From Clostridiales bacterium (GTDB lineage Bacteria > Bacillota > Clostridia > Peptostreptococcales > Acidaminobacteraceae): a stretch of DNA of 64,000 bases. Under the pieces are notes generated by a model. The model was not told the DNA's origin, ran no database searches, and saw nothing but the letters and a program-made list of their open reading frames with translations. This document shows positions 35,406-43,001 of the stretch, piece by piece. The first letter of the stretch is position 1. Every line of letters begins with the position of its first letter. A program made the position numbers and the translations under genes. The DNA lies in the NCBI GenBank assembly GCA_016342415.1, contig JAEIOD010000008.1:62001-126000 (forward strand), given 5' to 3'.

Positions 35406-35759
35406 CTATTGTAATGATTTTTTATCAAGTTGTTCCGTTATCATAGATGCCAATAAAGTACCTAATAAAAAGGCGCCTACATTGACAAGTGATAAAGATC
35501 CATGAAATAAGAACATAATCAAAGTCGTTGGTATCACCTGCTGTATTAAACTCATACCGATATAAAAAATAAGTCCTAATACAATCAACAGGTTACTTGA
35601 ACGTTTCAACACTATATCCAACGAGAAAAACAAAATCATACCTAAGAGTATATCACCGATATACTTATTATAAGGTCACGGAATACTAATCCTAAATCTA
35701 TAAACAACCATCATCAATATCACAGCTAAAATCAATAGCCACCATTTATACTTTTTCAT
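35406..35759 (-). pseudogene. DUF2809-like membrane protein with one in-frame UGA
   Basis: An ATG at 35759, overlapping the GNAT stop, opens a frame MKKYKWWLLILAVILMMVVY...RISIP, followed by UGA (35676-35678) and then, in the same phase, PYNKYIGDILLGMILFF and three more helices ending at 35406. Joined, the 117 residues match the DUF2809 pattern (a Y-x-GD-x-L motif after the first helix, then three helices), so this is one gene. The UGA is either a nonsense mutation (a CGA or TGG codon would need one change) or, less likely, selenocysteine, since an 8-bp hairpin with a GGU loop follows at the same distance as the SECIS of the AhpD-like gene. Translation could also restart at the ATG at 35639. 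Confidence 0.7.
35647..35665 (-). other. SECIS-like hairpin after the UGA of the DUF2809-like gene
   Basis: On the minus strand AGTATATC and GATATACT pair perfectly around GGT. Counting U of the UGA as 1, GGT is at 22-24. The bases encode the conserved Tyr-Ile-Gly-Asp-Ile, so the palindrome could be a coding coincidence. Confidence 0.4.
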
Positions 35760-36297
35760 CAGACACCTCATTTAATAGAACATAATGCATATGATCTTCC
35801 CATCTGCCATTAATTTTCAGATATTTCCTTGCAGTGCCTTCATATTCAAATCCCAATTTTTCTAAAATTCGAATGGAAGCTTTATTCTCAGGCATTACAT
35901 TTCCTTCAATTCGGTGTAAGTCAAAATCATTGAACATGATTTCTATACCCTTGGCAATGGCTTCGGTCATATACCCTTGTCCATTTTTCTTTTCATCTAA
36001 ATTGTAACCAATATAACACGACTTAAAAGGCCCCAGTATGATCTGAGAAAAGTTTAGAATCCCAATCAATCTTTCATTTTCCTTCAGACAAAGAAATAAT
36101 TTTAATGCAGAGCGGTGTTCCAGATAAAAAATGTCATTGGCAAGTTCTATACTCTGTTGTCTGAATGTAAAAAAGTTATCATCTCTTTCTGGTTCATATG
36201 GTTTAAAAAAGTTTTTATTATCCCTATAATAATCCAACAGCTGTTCTATCGATATTTCTTTTGCAGTTTTTAATAACAAACGTTCTGTTTTATACAT
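35746..36297 (-). CDS. GNAT-family N-acetyltransferase, RimJ-like
   Basis: The 183-residue protein follows the RimJ/RimL pattern: MYKTERLLLKTA at the start, IGILNFSQI, CYIGYNLDEKKNGQGYMTEA with the acetyl-CoA loop, and NKASIRILEKLGFEYEGTARKY. Members acetylate ribosomal protein N-termini or small amines and antibiotics. It is the seventh gene of the operon that starts with the response regulator, abutting the ABC permease stop, so it may modify the compound handled by the transporter. That role is inferred. Confidence 0.9.
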   Translation of the reverse strand: MYKTERLLLKTAKEISIEQLLDYYRDNKNFFKPYEPERDDNFFTFRQQSIELANDIFYLEHRSALKLFLCLKENERLIGILNFSQIILGPFKSCYIGYNLDEKKNGQGYMTEAIAKGIEIMFNDFDLHRIEGNVMPENKASIRILEKLGFEYEGTARKYLKINGRWEDHMHYVLLNEVSDEKV

Positions 36298-37035
36298 TTA
36301 GATCTCCATCCTGTTGATTTGACGATATGCTAAAAACATACTGATCAATCCTAATGCTATGATTGAGTAATATGAATGTCCTATTGAAAAAGAAGACTCC
36401 TGACCCGATGCTAAAAATATAATTCTTGTCGGGGCTGTCCAAGGAAAAACAGCAAATATCTGAAATTTGCCCATAGCAAAAGTCAGAATTAAAATCAATA
36501 CATTTATGATCATTGGTAAGAAACTTTGTTTGAAGATCAATACCAATAAAACAGTAAAATAAGTAAAGGGTAACATTAGAAAAGATGACTTTAAATAGAC
36601 AACAAATAATTTTATGGTTATTGCGAAATTCAGACCGACTAAATCAAGTCCAAAAGATATTAATACCCCCAATATAAAGCTTAAAGCCGTCACAAAAAGC
36701 ATACCAATACTGATAGTCGTTAGTTTCAAGAATAAGAAATCGGTTCTCGCAATTGGGATCGTTAATTGAGATTTGATCGTATCCAATCGAAACTCCCTTG
36801 AAACCATTTCAGCAGCCATCCAGTTGTACAATGTCAAACCGACTACTGATGTTATAAATTTAAGTATCATCGACATATACTCCAAATAGGTTACTGGATC
36901 ATATTTGGGATCACTGTTTAAAATCGTCATGAGTAGCAATAAAGCCAACGGTGAAAAAACAATACAAACCAGGCTGAAATACAATAGTCGGGAATGTTTA
37001 ATCTTCAACCACTCATTGAATAACATTTTATTCAT
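36298..37035 (-). CDS. ABC-2 type permease
   Basis: The 245-residue protein has about six helices and begins MNKMLFNEWLKIKHSRLLYF, the amphipathic start of ABC-2 permeases of bacitracin or lantibiotic exporters. MVSREFRLDTIKSQLTIPIART is the cytoplasmic coupling loop after helix 2. Its start overlaps the canonical ATPase gene by four bases. It most likely pairs with that ATPase and with the second permease upstream. Confidence 0.87.
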   Translation of the reverse strand: MNKMLFNEWLKIKHSRLLYFSLVCIVFSPLALLLLMTILNSDPKYDPVTYLEYMSMILKFITSVVGLTLYNWMAAEMVSREFRLDTIKSQLTIPIARTDFLFLKLTTISIGMLFVTALSFILGVLISFGLDLVGLNFAITIKLFVVYLKSSFLMLPFTYFTVLLVLIFKQSFLPMIINVLILILTFAMGKFQIFAVFPWTAPTRIIFLASGQESSFSIGHSYYSIIALGLISMFLAYRQINRMEI

Positions 37036-37952
37036 ATCAATTCCTTTTCTAAATCAGGATTAACCAGTTCCAAGAAATAATCTTCAAGGCTATATGATTT
37101 CGAATAGATTTCCTTAACCTCAAAATGATTCAAAACCAGATCCTCAACCACAGTTGTAATTGAGTGTTCCTCTGCAAATACAATCAATTGATTGGCATCA
37201 ATCATACAAGTAAATCCACTTGTCTCCAACATTTTTTTTGCATCTTCAATCCTCTCAACCGATACGATGATTCTACTTTCTCTTTGCTGATGCAATTCAG
37301 ATAAATCTATAACATCTATAAGTGATCCTTCGTGTAAAATACCAATACGGTCTGCCATTTTTTCGATTTCTGCAAGGACATGACTTGAAATAAAAATTGT
37401 CACTCCTTTTTCCTTTGCTAATCTTATCAACAATGTTCTAATTTCGTTAATCGACTTAGGATCCAATCCGTTCATCGGTTCATCCAATATTAAAATATCC
37501 GGACTGTTTATCAATGCTCTACACAAAGCCAACTTTTGCTTTTGAGAAGCATTCAAGTATTTAACTTTCTGATACTTAAAAGCATGTATACCAACCGTTT
37601 TCAGTACTTCATCAATGTTGTTGGATTGATGCATACCGACTATATTGGTAATCAACTCCAAGTTTTTACAAACACTCAAGTTGTCGTAAAACCCAGGATT
37701 CTCCAAGACGCTTCCTACCCTTTTCAGTATCATGCTTTTCGATGTTGCGAAGTTCTTACCTAAATATCTAATTTGCCCAATACTGGGGTTAATCAGACCT
37801 AAAAGCATTTTTATTGTGGTCGTTTTTCCAGCACCATTCAATCCCAATAAAGCATATATTTCTCCTGGAGATATTTTAAAATTCAAACCATTTATGACAG
37901 TCTTTTTACCATATTCTTTTGTTAAGTTTCTAGTTTCAATAATATATCTCAT
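37032..37952 (-). CDS. ABC transporter ATPase with canonical Walker A, degenerate signature
   Basis: The 306-residue BcrA-type ATPase has Walker A GLNGAGKTT (37-45), Walker B ILILDEP near 153-159 and the switch His in FISSHVL (191). The ABC signature is altered, LNASQ (133-137) in place of LSxGQ or the usual YSLGM. A C-terminal regulatory domain of about 80 residues follows. It abuts permeases on both sides. Together with the other ATPase it probably forms a heterodimer in which its Walker A meets the partner's intact signature. A bacitracin, lantibiotic or other antimicrobial substrate is likely. Confidence 0.9.
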   Translation of the reverse strand: MRYIIETRNLTKEYGKKTVINGLNFKISPGEIYALLGLNGAGKTTTIKMLLGLINPSIGQIRYLGKNFATSKSMILKRVGSVLENPGFYDNLSVCKNLELITNIVGMHQSNNIDEVLKTVGIHAFKYQKVKYLNASQKQKLALCRALINSPDILILDEPMNGLDPKSINEIRTLLIRLAKEKGVTIFISSHVLAEIEKMADRIGILHEGSLIDVIDLSELHQQRESRIIVSVERIEDAKKMLETSGFTCMIDANQLIVFAEEHSITTVVEDLVLNHFEVKEIYSKSYSLEDYFLELVNPDLEKELI

Positions 37953-38665
37953 TATATATAATCCTTATATTTAAAAACATACCGTAAAATGATAAATGCC
38001 AATGCTCCAATAGTATACAACACAAGAAACGGTATAAATACCTTATGGGTTGTTTGAGGTATTTCCGAGATATACTCAGGTATTGCACTTGGGAAATAGG
38101 GTATCGGATTAAATAGTTGCATCAAATACCCACTCATGATCATCAGAGCAAATAAAATGGTTGGCACGATTACATGACTCATAACAAAGGATAACAACAT
38201 GCCAATAACTATATAAGGAATCACATATGCGATGACCATCAGGTAATTAAGTGTATAATCCTGTACCAAATAAAATATATCTATATCCTTAAACAGTATC
38301 AATTCAACAATGACCACCAATACCGCTGAAAATACAACTAACAACATGGACCACATAATTGCTGTTACCACTTTTGCCAATAAGAGTTTTGCTCTATGAA
38401 TAGGCGTCACAAATATACCTATCAGTCCATCTTGGTCATACTCTGTTTTGATTAAAAGCATCCCCAATAAAGGAAATAGTGTCTTAGAGCCAATCAAACC
38501 AAGTAGAATCAAATTGATTTGATTAAAATCACCTAATTGGAATCCTTTTGAATCCAAAGACATAATCAGAAGAGAAAACAAGGGTGATAAGAGCATGGCA
38601 AGAACACTGGCGATGATATAATTTGCCTTAATGGCTTTTTTGAACTCATACTTAATCAGGTTCAT
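37952..38665 (-). CDS. ABC-2 type permease
   Basis: The 237-residue protein has about six helices, starts MNLIKYEFKKAIKANYIIAS, and has the coupling segment DQDGLIGIFVTPIHRAKLL. Its stop and the next start share one base, and its own start abuts the upstream ATPase stop. It is distinct from the permease at 36298-37035, so a heterodimeric membrane part is likely. Confidence 0.85.
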   Translation of the reverse strand: MNLIKYEFKKAIKANYIIASVLAMLLSPLFSLLIMSLDSKGFQLGDFNQINLILLGLIGSKTLFPLLGMLLIKTEYDQDGLIGIFVTPIHRAKLLLAKVVTAIMWSMLLVVFSAVLVVIVELILFKDIDIFYLVQDYTLNYLMVIAYVIPYIVIGMLLSFVMSHVIVPTILFALMIMSGYLMQLFNPIPYFPSAIPEYISEIPQTTHKVFIPFLVLYTIGALAFIILRYVFKYKDYI

Positions 38666-39580
38666 TCAATCTCCTATTTTATCTAAGAAAAAAGCTTCCA
38701 GACTAATAAAACCACTCTTAACTTCCAACAAGTTTACTTTCTGTTTTACAAGAGCTTCAACTATTCTTTGACCATGTAAAAACCCTTCAAGGATATGTAC
38801 TTTTTCATCACTGATGACTTCATAATCAAATATCTGTAGTTCTCTTTCAATTATCATCAACAATCTTGGCAACTCTTTGGTTCGTATCGACAAATACGCT
38901 TGTTGATCTTTCTGTCTTTCTTCTGCATTGATTTCTTCTATTAATTCGCCATAATGAAGCACACCAATGTGATCTGCCAAATCAGATATAAAAGACAACA
39001 TAGACGTTGCAATAAAAATAGTGGTACCTCTTCTGGCACGTTCTCTTAACTCATTTTTTAAAACTTTTATTGAAACAGGATCTAGAGATTTAGCCGGTTC
39101 GTCCAAAATTAAAATATCCGGTTCAATAATTAGGGATCTGATCAATCTCAGTTTTTGAATCATACCCAAAGAATATTTCTTGATGGAAGTATGAAGATTC
39201 GACTCTAAATTAAACATTGCAAAATATTTATTGATTTGTGTTGTTACATCTAAGTTGAGTTCATTCATTCGTTTTTTATAAGCTTCTAGGTAATAAAGAA
39301 TATTTTCATATGCAGTCAGTTGATTATAAAAACTGATTCGGTCAATGGATACACCTATTCGCATCATATGAGCAGGTTTAAACGGTTCACCGAAATAGCT
39401 TACTTGCCCTTCCGTCTTTTTTACAAGACCCAGCATTTGCTTAATCAGTAAGCTCTTTCTCGAATGATCCGAACCAATAAGACCGTAGATAACACCTTCT
39501 TCTATGGTAATTGAAATTTGTTTCAATAGTCTTTTACCTTGTGATACTTTACTTATTTGATTTATTTCGATAACTGTCAT
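38666..39580 (-). CDS. ABC transporter ATPase with degenerate Walker A and no switch His
   Basis: The 304-residue protein is a BcrA-type ATPase by length and order of motifs. Its Walker A reads GSDHSRKS (36-43), where G-x4-GK-[ST] is expected, so Arg replaces Gly before Lys42. The switch histidine is replaced: FIATSML (Ser193) against FISSHVL in the partner. The signature YSLGM (136-140) and Walker B ILILDE (156-161) are intact. It probably binds nucleotide poorly itself but completes the partner's site. Its start overlaps the histidine-kinase stop by four bases. Confidence 0.87.
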   Translation of the reverse strand: MTVIEINQISKVSQGKRLLKQISITIEEGVIYGLIGSDHSRKSLLIKQMLGLVKKTEGQVSYFGEPFKPAHMMRIGVSIDRISFYNQLTAYENILYYLEAYKKRMNELNLDVTTQINKYFAMFNLESNLHTSIKKYSLGMIQKLRLIRSLIIEPDILILDEPAKSLDPVSIKVLKNELRERARRGTTIFIATSMLSFISDLADHIGVLHYGELIEEINAEERQKDQQAYLSIRTKELPRLLMIIERELQIFDYEVISDEKVHILEGFLHGQRIVEALVKQKVNLLEVKSGFISLEAFFLDKIGD

Positions 39581-40599
39581 ATATTCAACTCTTCCAAAAT
39601 CGGCAACTCTACAAAAAATTCCGTCAATTGGTTTTCCTGACTTCTCAAATCAATTCTACCATTGTGTTTTAGAACCAGTTTTTTAGCGATACTCATACCT
39701 AATCCGCTGTTACTTGCACCGAACTTCCTTGCATCATCCACTTTAAACAATCTCTCAAAAACATGTTTTTGCTTATCTTTTGGTATACCTTTTCCTTTAT
39801 CCCATATAATAACCCGATAATAAGTATTCTCAATTCGAGTTCTTACACCAATGGTTTTCCCATCTTTACCATGTTGAATGGCATTTTTAAGAATATTTTG
39901 GAAAACTCTCGTCAGTGCAACACGATCTCCGTATACCATAAATCGACTTTCTTTTATCTCGTTTACAAATTCAATATGATATTTTTCGAACTGAGGAATA
40001 AAATCAATCATCACATTTCTAAGGAACTCGTTAAGTTCTAGATATTCGAAATTCATCATCACATCCTCAGCATCGATTCTTGCGATATTAAATATTTGAT
40101 CTGTAAGATATTTAAGATTCTTAGACTTCATCGAAAGGATTCCAAAGAATTCATGCAACTCCTCTTCATCTGTTATCACACCATCATTTAACGCATCAAC
40201 GTACCCAATAATTGAAGTTAATGGTGTTCTAATATCGTGTGATAAATTGGATAACAGCTGCTTGCTTCTTTCAGCTTGTATCTTTTTTTCTATGGTTATG
40301 GATTCATATGCTTCAAACAAGTGATTCAACTCCAAAATCAACTCACTATATGACGAGTCGTGATGGACCAATATTTTTTGCGTTTTTTTAGTTTCTCTAA
40401 AAAATCTTAAGCTATGTAACATTTCATTCAGATCTTTTCGATTCTTTAAATAACCCCACATGAAATAGCCATCCAATAAGATGGCTACAATTAATATATA
40501 AGCAATAAAAGTTTCACCAATAGCCAAACTCACCAATAGTGTAATCAGCAAAAGTGAAATAACAAAAAATCTTAAATGGATATTATTCATCAGTTTCAT
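39577..40599 (-). CDS. Sensor histidine kinase with short membrane sensor
   Basis: The 340-residue kinase has two helices near the N-terminus (about 9-26 and 29-48) joined by only a few residues, as in intramembrane-sensing kinases of the BceS type. Next comes the H-box LSHDIRTPLTSI with the phosphorylated His, the N-box NILKNAIQHG, and the G-boxes IIWDKGKGIPKD and NSGLGMSIAKKLV. It overlaps the response regulator by 17 bases and the downstream ATPase by four. It presumably detects an antimicrobial or the state of the transporter. Confidence 0.92.
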   Translation of the reverse strand: MKLMNNIHLRFFVISLLLITLLVSLAIGETFIAYILIVAILLDGYFMWGYLKNRKDLNEMLHSLRFFRETKKTQKILVHHDSSYSELILELNHLFEAYESITIEKKIQAERSKQLLSNLSHDIRTPLTSIIGYVDALNDGVITDEEELHEFFGILSMKSKNLKYLTDQIFNIARIDAEDVMMNFEYLELNEFLRNVMIDFIPQFEKYHIEFVNEIKESRFMVYGDRVALTRVFQNILKNAIQHGKDGKTIGVRTRIENTYYRVIIWDKGKGIPKDKQKHVFERLFKVDDARKFGASNSGLGMSIAKKLVLKHNGRIDLRSQENQLTEFFVELPILEELNI

Positions 40600-41293
40600 C
40601 TTTCAAAGTAAATTTATATCCCAATCCCCAAACTGTTTTTATAAATTTAGGTTCATTGGGATCGTCTTCAAGTTTATTTCGTATACGCCTAATATGGACC
40701 ATCACGGTATTGTCATCCCCCAAATAGGCGCTCCCCCAAACTTTTTCAAAAATCTGTCCTTTAGAGAATACTTTTTCAGGTTGTTGAGCTAATAAACGTA
40801 GAATCTCATACTCTTTGGTTCTTAAGGTTAACTCCTCATCGTTTTTCTTGACGATGCTGTTGGTAAAGTCGATAAAAATACCTTTTGCCTCTAAAACCGC
40901 AACTGGTATAATACCTTGACTAAGTTCAAGATAACGTCTTAGAATCGCTTTGACTCTAGCAACAACTTCTTTGATACTAAACGGTTTTGTAATATAATCG
41001 TCTGCACCTTGCATCAGCCCAATCAATTTATCAACCTCTTCATCTTTTGCAGTTAAAAATATCACAGGAACATTGGAAACTTTTCTGATGTGTTTACATA
41101 AATCAATACCATCCATAATCGGCATCATGATATCTGTAATGACCAGGTCAAATATCGTTTCGTTGAAGTACTTCAACCCTTGTTCTCCGTCTTCAGCGCA
41201 AACTACTTCGTAACCTTCTACTTCCAAATACTTTTTCAGAAGCAATCCAATTTCTCTTTCATCTTCTACTACCAATATATTAGATTTCCTCAT
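40583..41293 (-). CDS. OmpR-family response regulator
   Basis: The 236-residue regulator has a receiver domain with ILVVEDERE (acidic pair), the phosphoacceptor Asp in LVITDIMMPIMDG, the Thr in IFLTAKD and the Lys in YITKPF. A winged-helix DNA-binding domain ends with DDNTVMVHIRRIRNKL and VWGLGYKF. It is the first gene of the eight-gene operon and likely activates the operon itself. A TAATGAGG-like ribosome site lies before the ATG. Confidence 0.95.
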   Translation of the reverse strand: MRKSNILVVEDEREIGLLLKKYLEVEGYEVVCAEDGEQGLKYFNETIFDLVITDIMMPIMDGIDLCKHIRKVSNVPVIFLTAKDEEVDKLIGLMQGADDYITKPFSIKEVVARVKAILRRYLELSQGIIPVAVLEAKGIFIDFTNSIVKKNDEELTLRTKEYEILRLLAQQPEKVFSKGQIFEKVWGSAYLGDDNTVMVHIRRIRNKLEDDPNEPKFIKTVWGLGYKFTLKDETDE

Positions 41294-41303
41294 TATTCCT
41301 CCA

Positions 41304-42209
41304 TTAAATGGTTTTATTTAACCATTCATGCACATCGTTAAAAACTTCTTGTTTGTTGGTCTCATTTAACATTTCATGTCTACCTTCCGGATAGAGTTTC
41401 ATTGAAACTTTAGAAAGGTTTGCTGAGTTCATCAAACTGTAAACTGACTGAACCCCAACACCATGACTTCCAACAGGATCTTCATCTCCTGAGAAAAGAT
41501 AAATTGGTAAATCCTTTCTGATTTTTGACACATGTTCTATTTTATTAACGCGTTCTACAGCTTTAAATAAAGACACATAAAAACTACTTGTAAAGACAGT
41601 ACCGCAATACGGATCATTGATGTATTTATCCACTTCATTTTGATCTCGACTCAACCAATCGAAAGGTGTTCTAAGAGGTTTGAACTTCGAATTGAATACA
41701 TTCCCTGTTATTTTATCAATAGTTTTGCTTTGATGTCTCGGTCCAAAAAGCCCTATTTCCATTTGTCCGTAACCAATCATAAACTGACCTTGTAAACCTG
41801 ATTTATACCCTGTACCTGACAGAATCAGACCATCAATCATATGAGAATATTGACTTGTAAAATCTCTTGAAATAAATGAACCCATGCTATGTCCCATTAA
41901 GACCACTGGTAGGTCATGACTCTCTTTTAAAAATTCAATCATACTTTTTACATCACCAACAACTTTGTTCCAACCATATCTTTTGGCAAAAAAACCTACA
42001 TTTTTTAAATCTCCAGCAGTTTGACCATGACCTCTTTGATCATAACCATAAACATGATAACCTGAATCGTTTAAAAAATTCGCAAAATTTTGATATCTCA
42101 GAATATGCTCTGCCATACCGTGGACCAATAAAACAACACCTTTCGCTTCTTTTTTTGCTTCCCAAAACTCATAAAACACTTCAATCTCTTCATTCAGTTT
42201 TCTTCTCAT
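41304..42209 (-). CDS. Alpha/beta hydrolase, monoacylglycerol lipase-like (lysophospholipase)
   Basis: The 301-residue enzyme has VVLLVHGMAEHILRYQNFA, then GYDQRGHGQTAG, the nucleophile elbow GHSMGS and a C-terminal SGDEDPVGSHG plus GRHEMLNE, giving the Ser-Asp-His triad. This is the YtpA/MGL pattern. The ATG at 42209 follows AAAGGAG; the ATG at 42248 belongs to an overlong frame. It lies 11 bases before the response-regulator start, so the two-component operon may begin with this gene. Substrate is probably a mono-acyl glycerol or lysophospholipid. Confidence 0.87.
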   Translation of the reverse strand: MRRKLNEEIEVFYEFWEAKKEAKGVVLLVHGMAEHILRYQNFANFLNDSGYHVYGYDQRGHGQTAGDLKNVGFFAKRYGWNKVVGDVKSMIEFLKESHDLPVVLMGHSMGSFISRDFTSQYSHMIDGLILSGTGYKSGLQGQFMIGYGQMEIGLFGPRHQSKTIDKITGNVFNSKFKPLRTPFDWLSRDQNEVDKYINDPYCGTVFTSSFYVSLFKAVERVNKIEHVSKIRKDLPIYLFSGDEDPVGSHGVGVQSVYSLMNSANLSKVSMKLYPEGRHEMLNETNKQEVFNDVHEWLNKTI

Positions 42210-42379
42210 AGAAACTCCTTTAGTCTTTTCTTCCATTGTATCATACATAAAAATAAATGAGAATATCCACTAATTAGTACCTAGTATTAATACTTGATGT
42301 AAAAATAATCGTGATTTTCAATCTTTTTTCTAGTCCTGCAAACAAAAAAGTGATATGATATAAAAGAATGGAGGCATAT

Positions 42380-42970
42380 ATGAAATACGTAATTTTAATT
42401 TTAGTTGGTTATTTAATTGGAACAATCCCCTGTTCTTACCTGGTGGGCAAGTTCATGGGAAATATCGATGTAAGAAAGCATGGTAGTGGGAATGCGGGGG
42501 CAACCAATGTTTTAAGAACCGTTGGTAAGAAAGCTGCATTAATTGCTCTTATAGGTGATGTTTTAAAAGGTGTGATACCAGCTATTATCGGTAACATCAT
42601 ATTAGGCATGGATGGGGCTGTACTGTGTGCAATCTTTGCAGTTATAGGACATTGTTATCCTGTTACTCTTGGATTTAAAGGTGGAAAAGGTGTTGCAACT
42701 GCAGGTGGTATGATTATCGGAACCAATCCAATTGTGGCGTTGATTCTTTTCACATACATGTTCATCTTGATTCGAGTTACCAAATTTGTATCTTTGGCAT
42801 CAATAACAGCAGCGATTATATATCCGATAATCTTTTGGTTCTTATATGATTCAACTATAGTAAGAGTCGGAAGTATTTTCCTTGGTCTCTTAATCGTTTA
42901 CAAACATAGAGAAAACATAATAAGATTAATCAAGAAAGAAGAATCAAAAACAACATTGTTTGATAAATAG
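42380..42970 (+). CDS. plsY: Acyl-phosphate:glycerol-3-phosphate acyltransferase
   Basis: PlsY transfers the acyl group of acyl phosphate to glycerol 3-phosphate in the membrane, the first step of phospholipid synthesis. The 196-residue protein has about five helices and the three conserved motifs: SGNAGATNVLRTVGKK, the GFKGGKGVAT loop, and IVYKHRENIIRL. The ATG at 42380 has a GGAGG site; the ATG at 42368 lies in front of that site. A terminator-like hairpin separates it from the glycosyltransferase gene. Confidence 0.96.
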   Translation: MKYVILILVGYLIGTIPCSYLVGKFMGNIDVRKHGSGNAGATNVLRTVGKKAALIALIGDVLKGVIPAIIGNIILGMDGAVLCAIFAVIGHCYPVTLGFKGGKGVATAGGMIIGTNPIVALILFTYMFILIRVTKFVSLASITAAIIYPIIFWFLYDSTIVRVGSIFLGLLIVYKHRENIIRLIKKEESKTTLFDK

Positions 42971-42991
42971 TCCCTAATCGGGACTTTTTTT
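42969..42991 (+). terminator. Terminator after plsY
   Basis: AGTCCC and GGGACT pair around TAATC, followed by TTTTTTTT. The stem overlaps the plsY stop codon, and the ribosome site of the next gene follows at once, so it may act as an attenuator of the second gene. Confidence 0.83.
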
Positions 42992-43001
42992 AGGAGGATT
43001 T

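Noticed and set aside
35406-35759. UGA read as tryptophan by an altered genetic code
   Set aside because: Trp is encoded by TGG throughout the window, and UGA ends several genes cleanly (for example at 15047 and 61548-61550).
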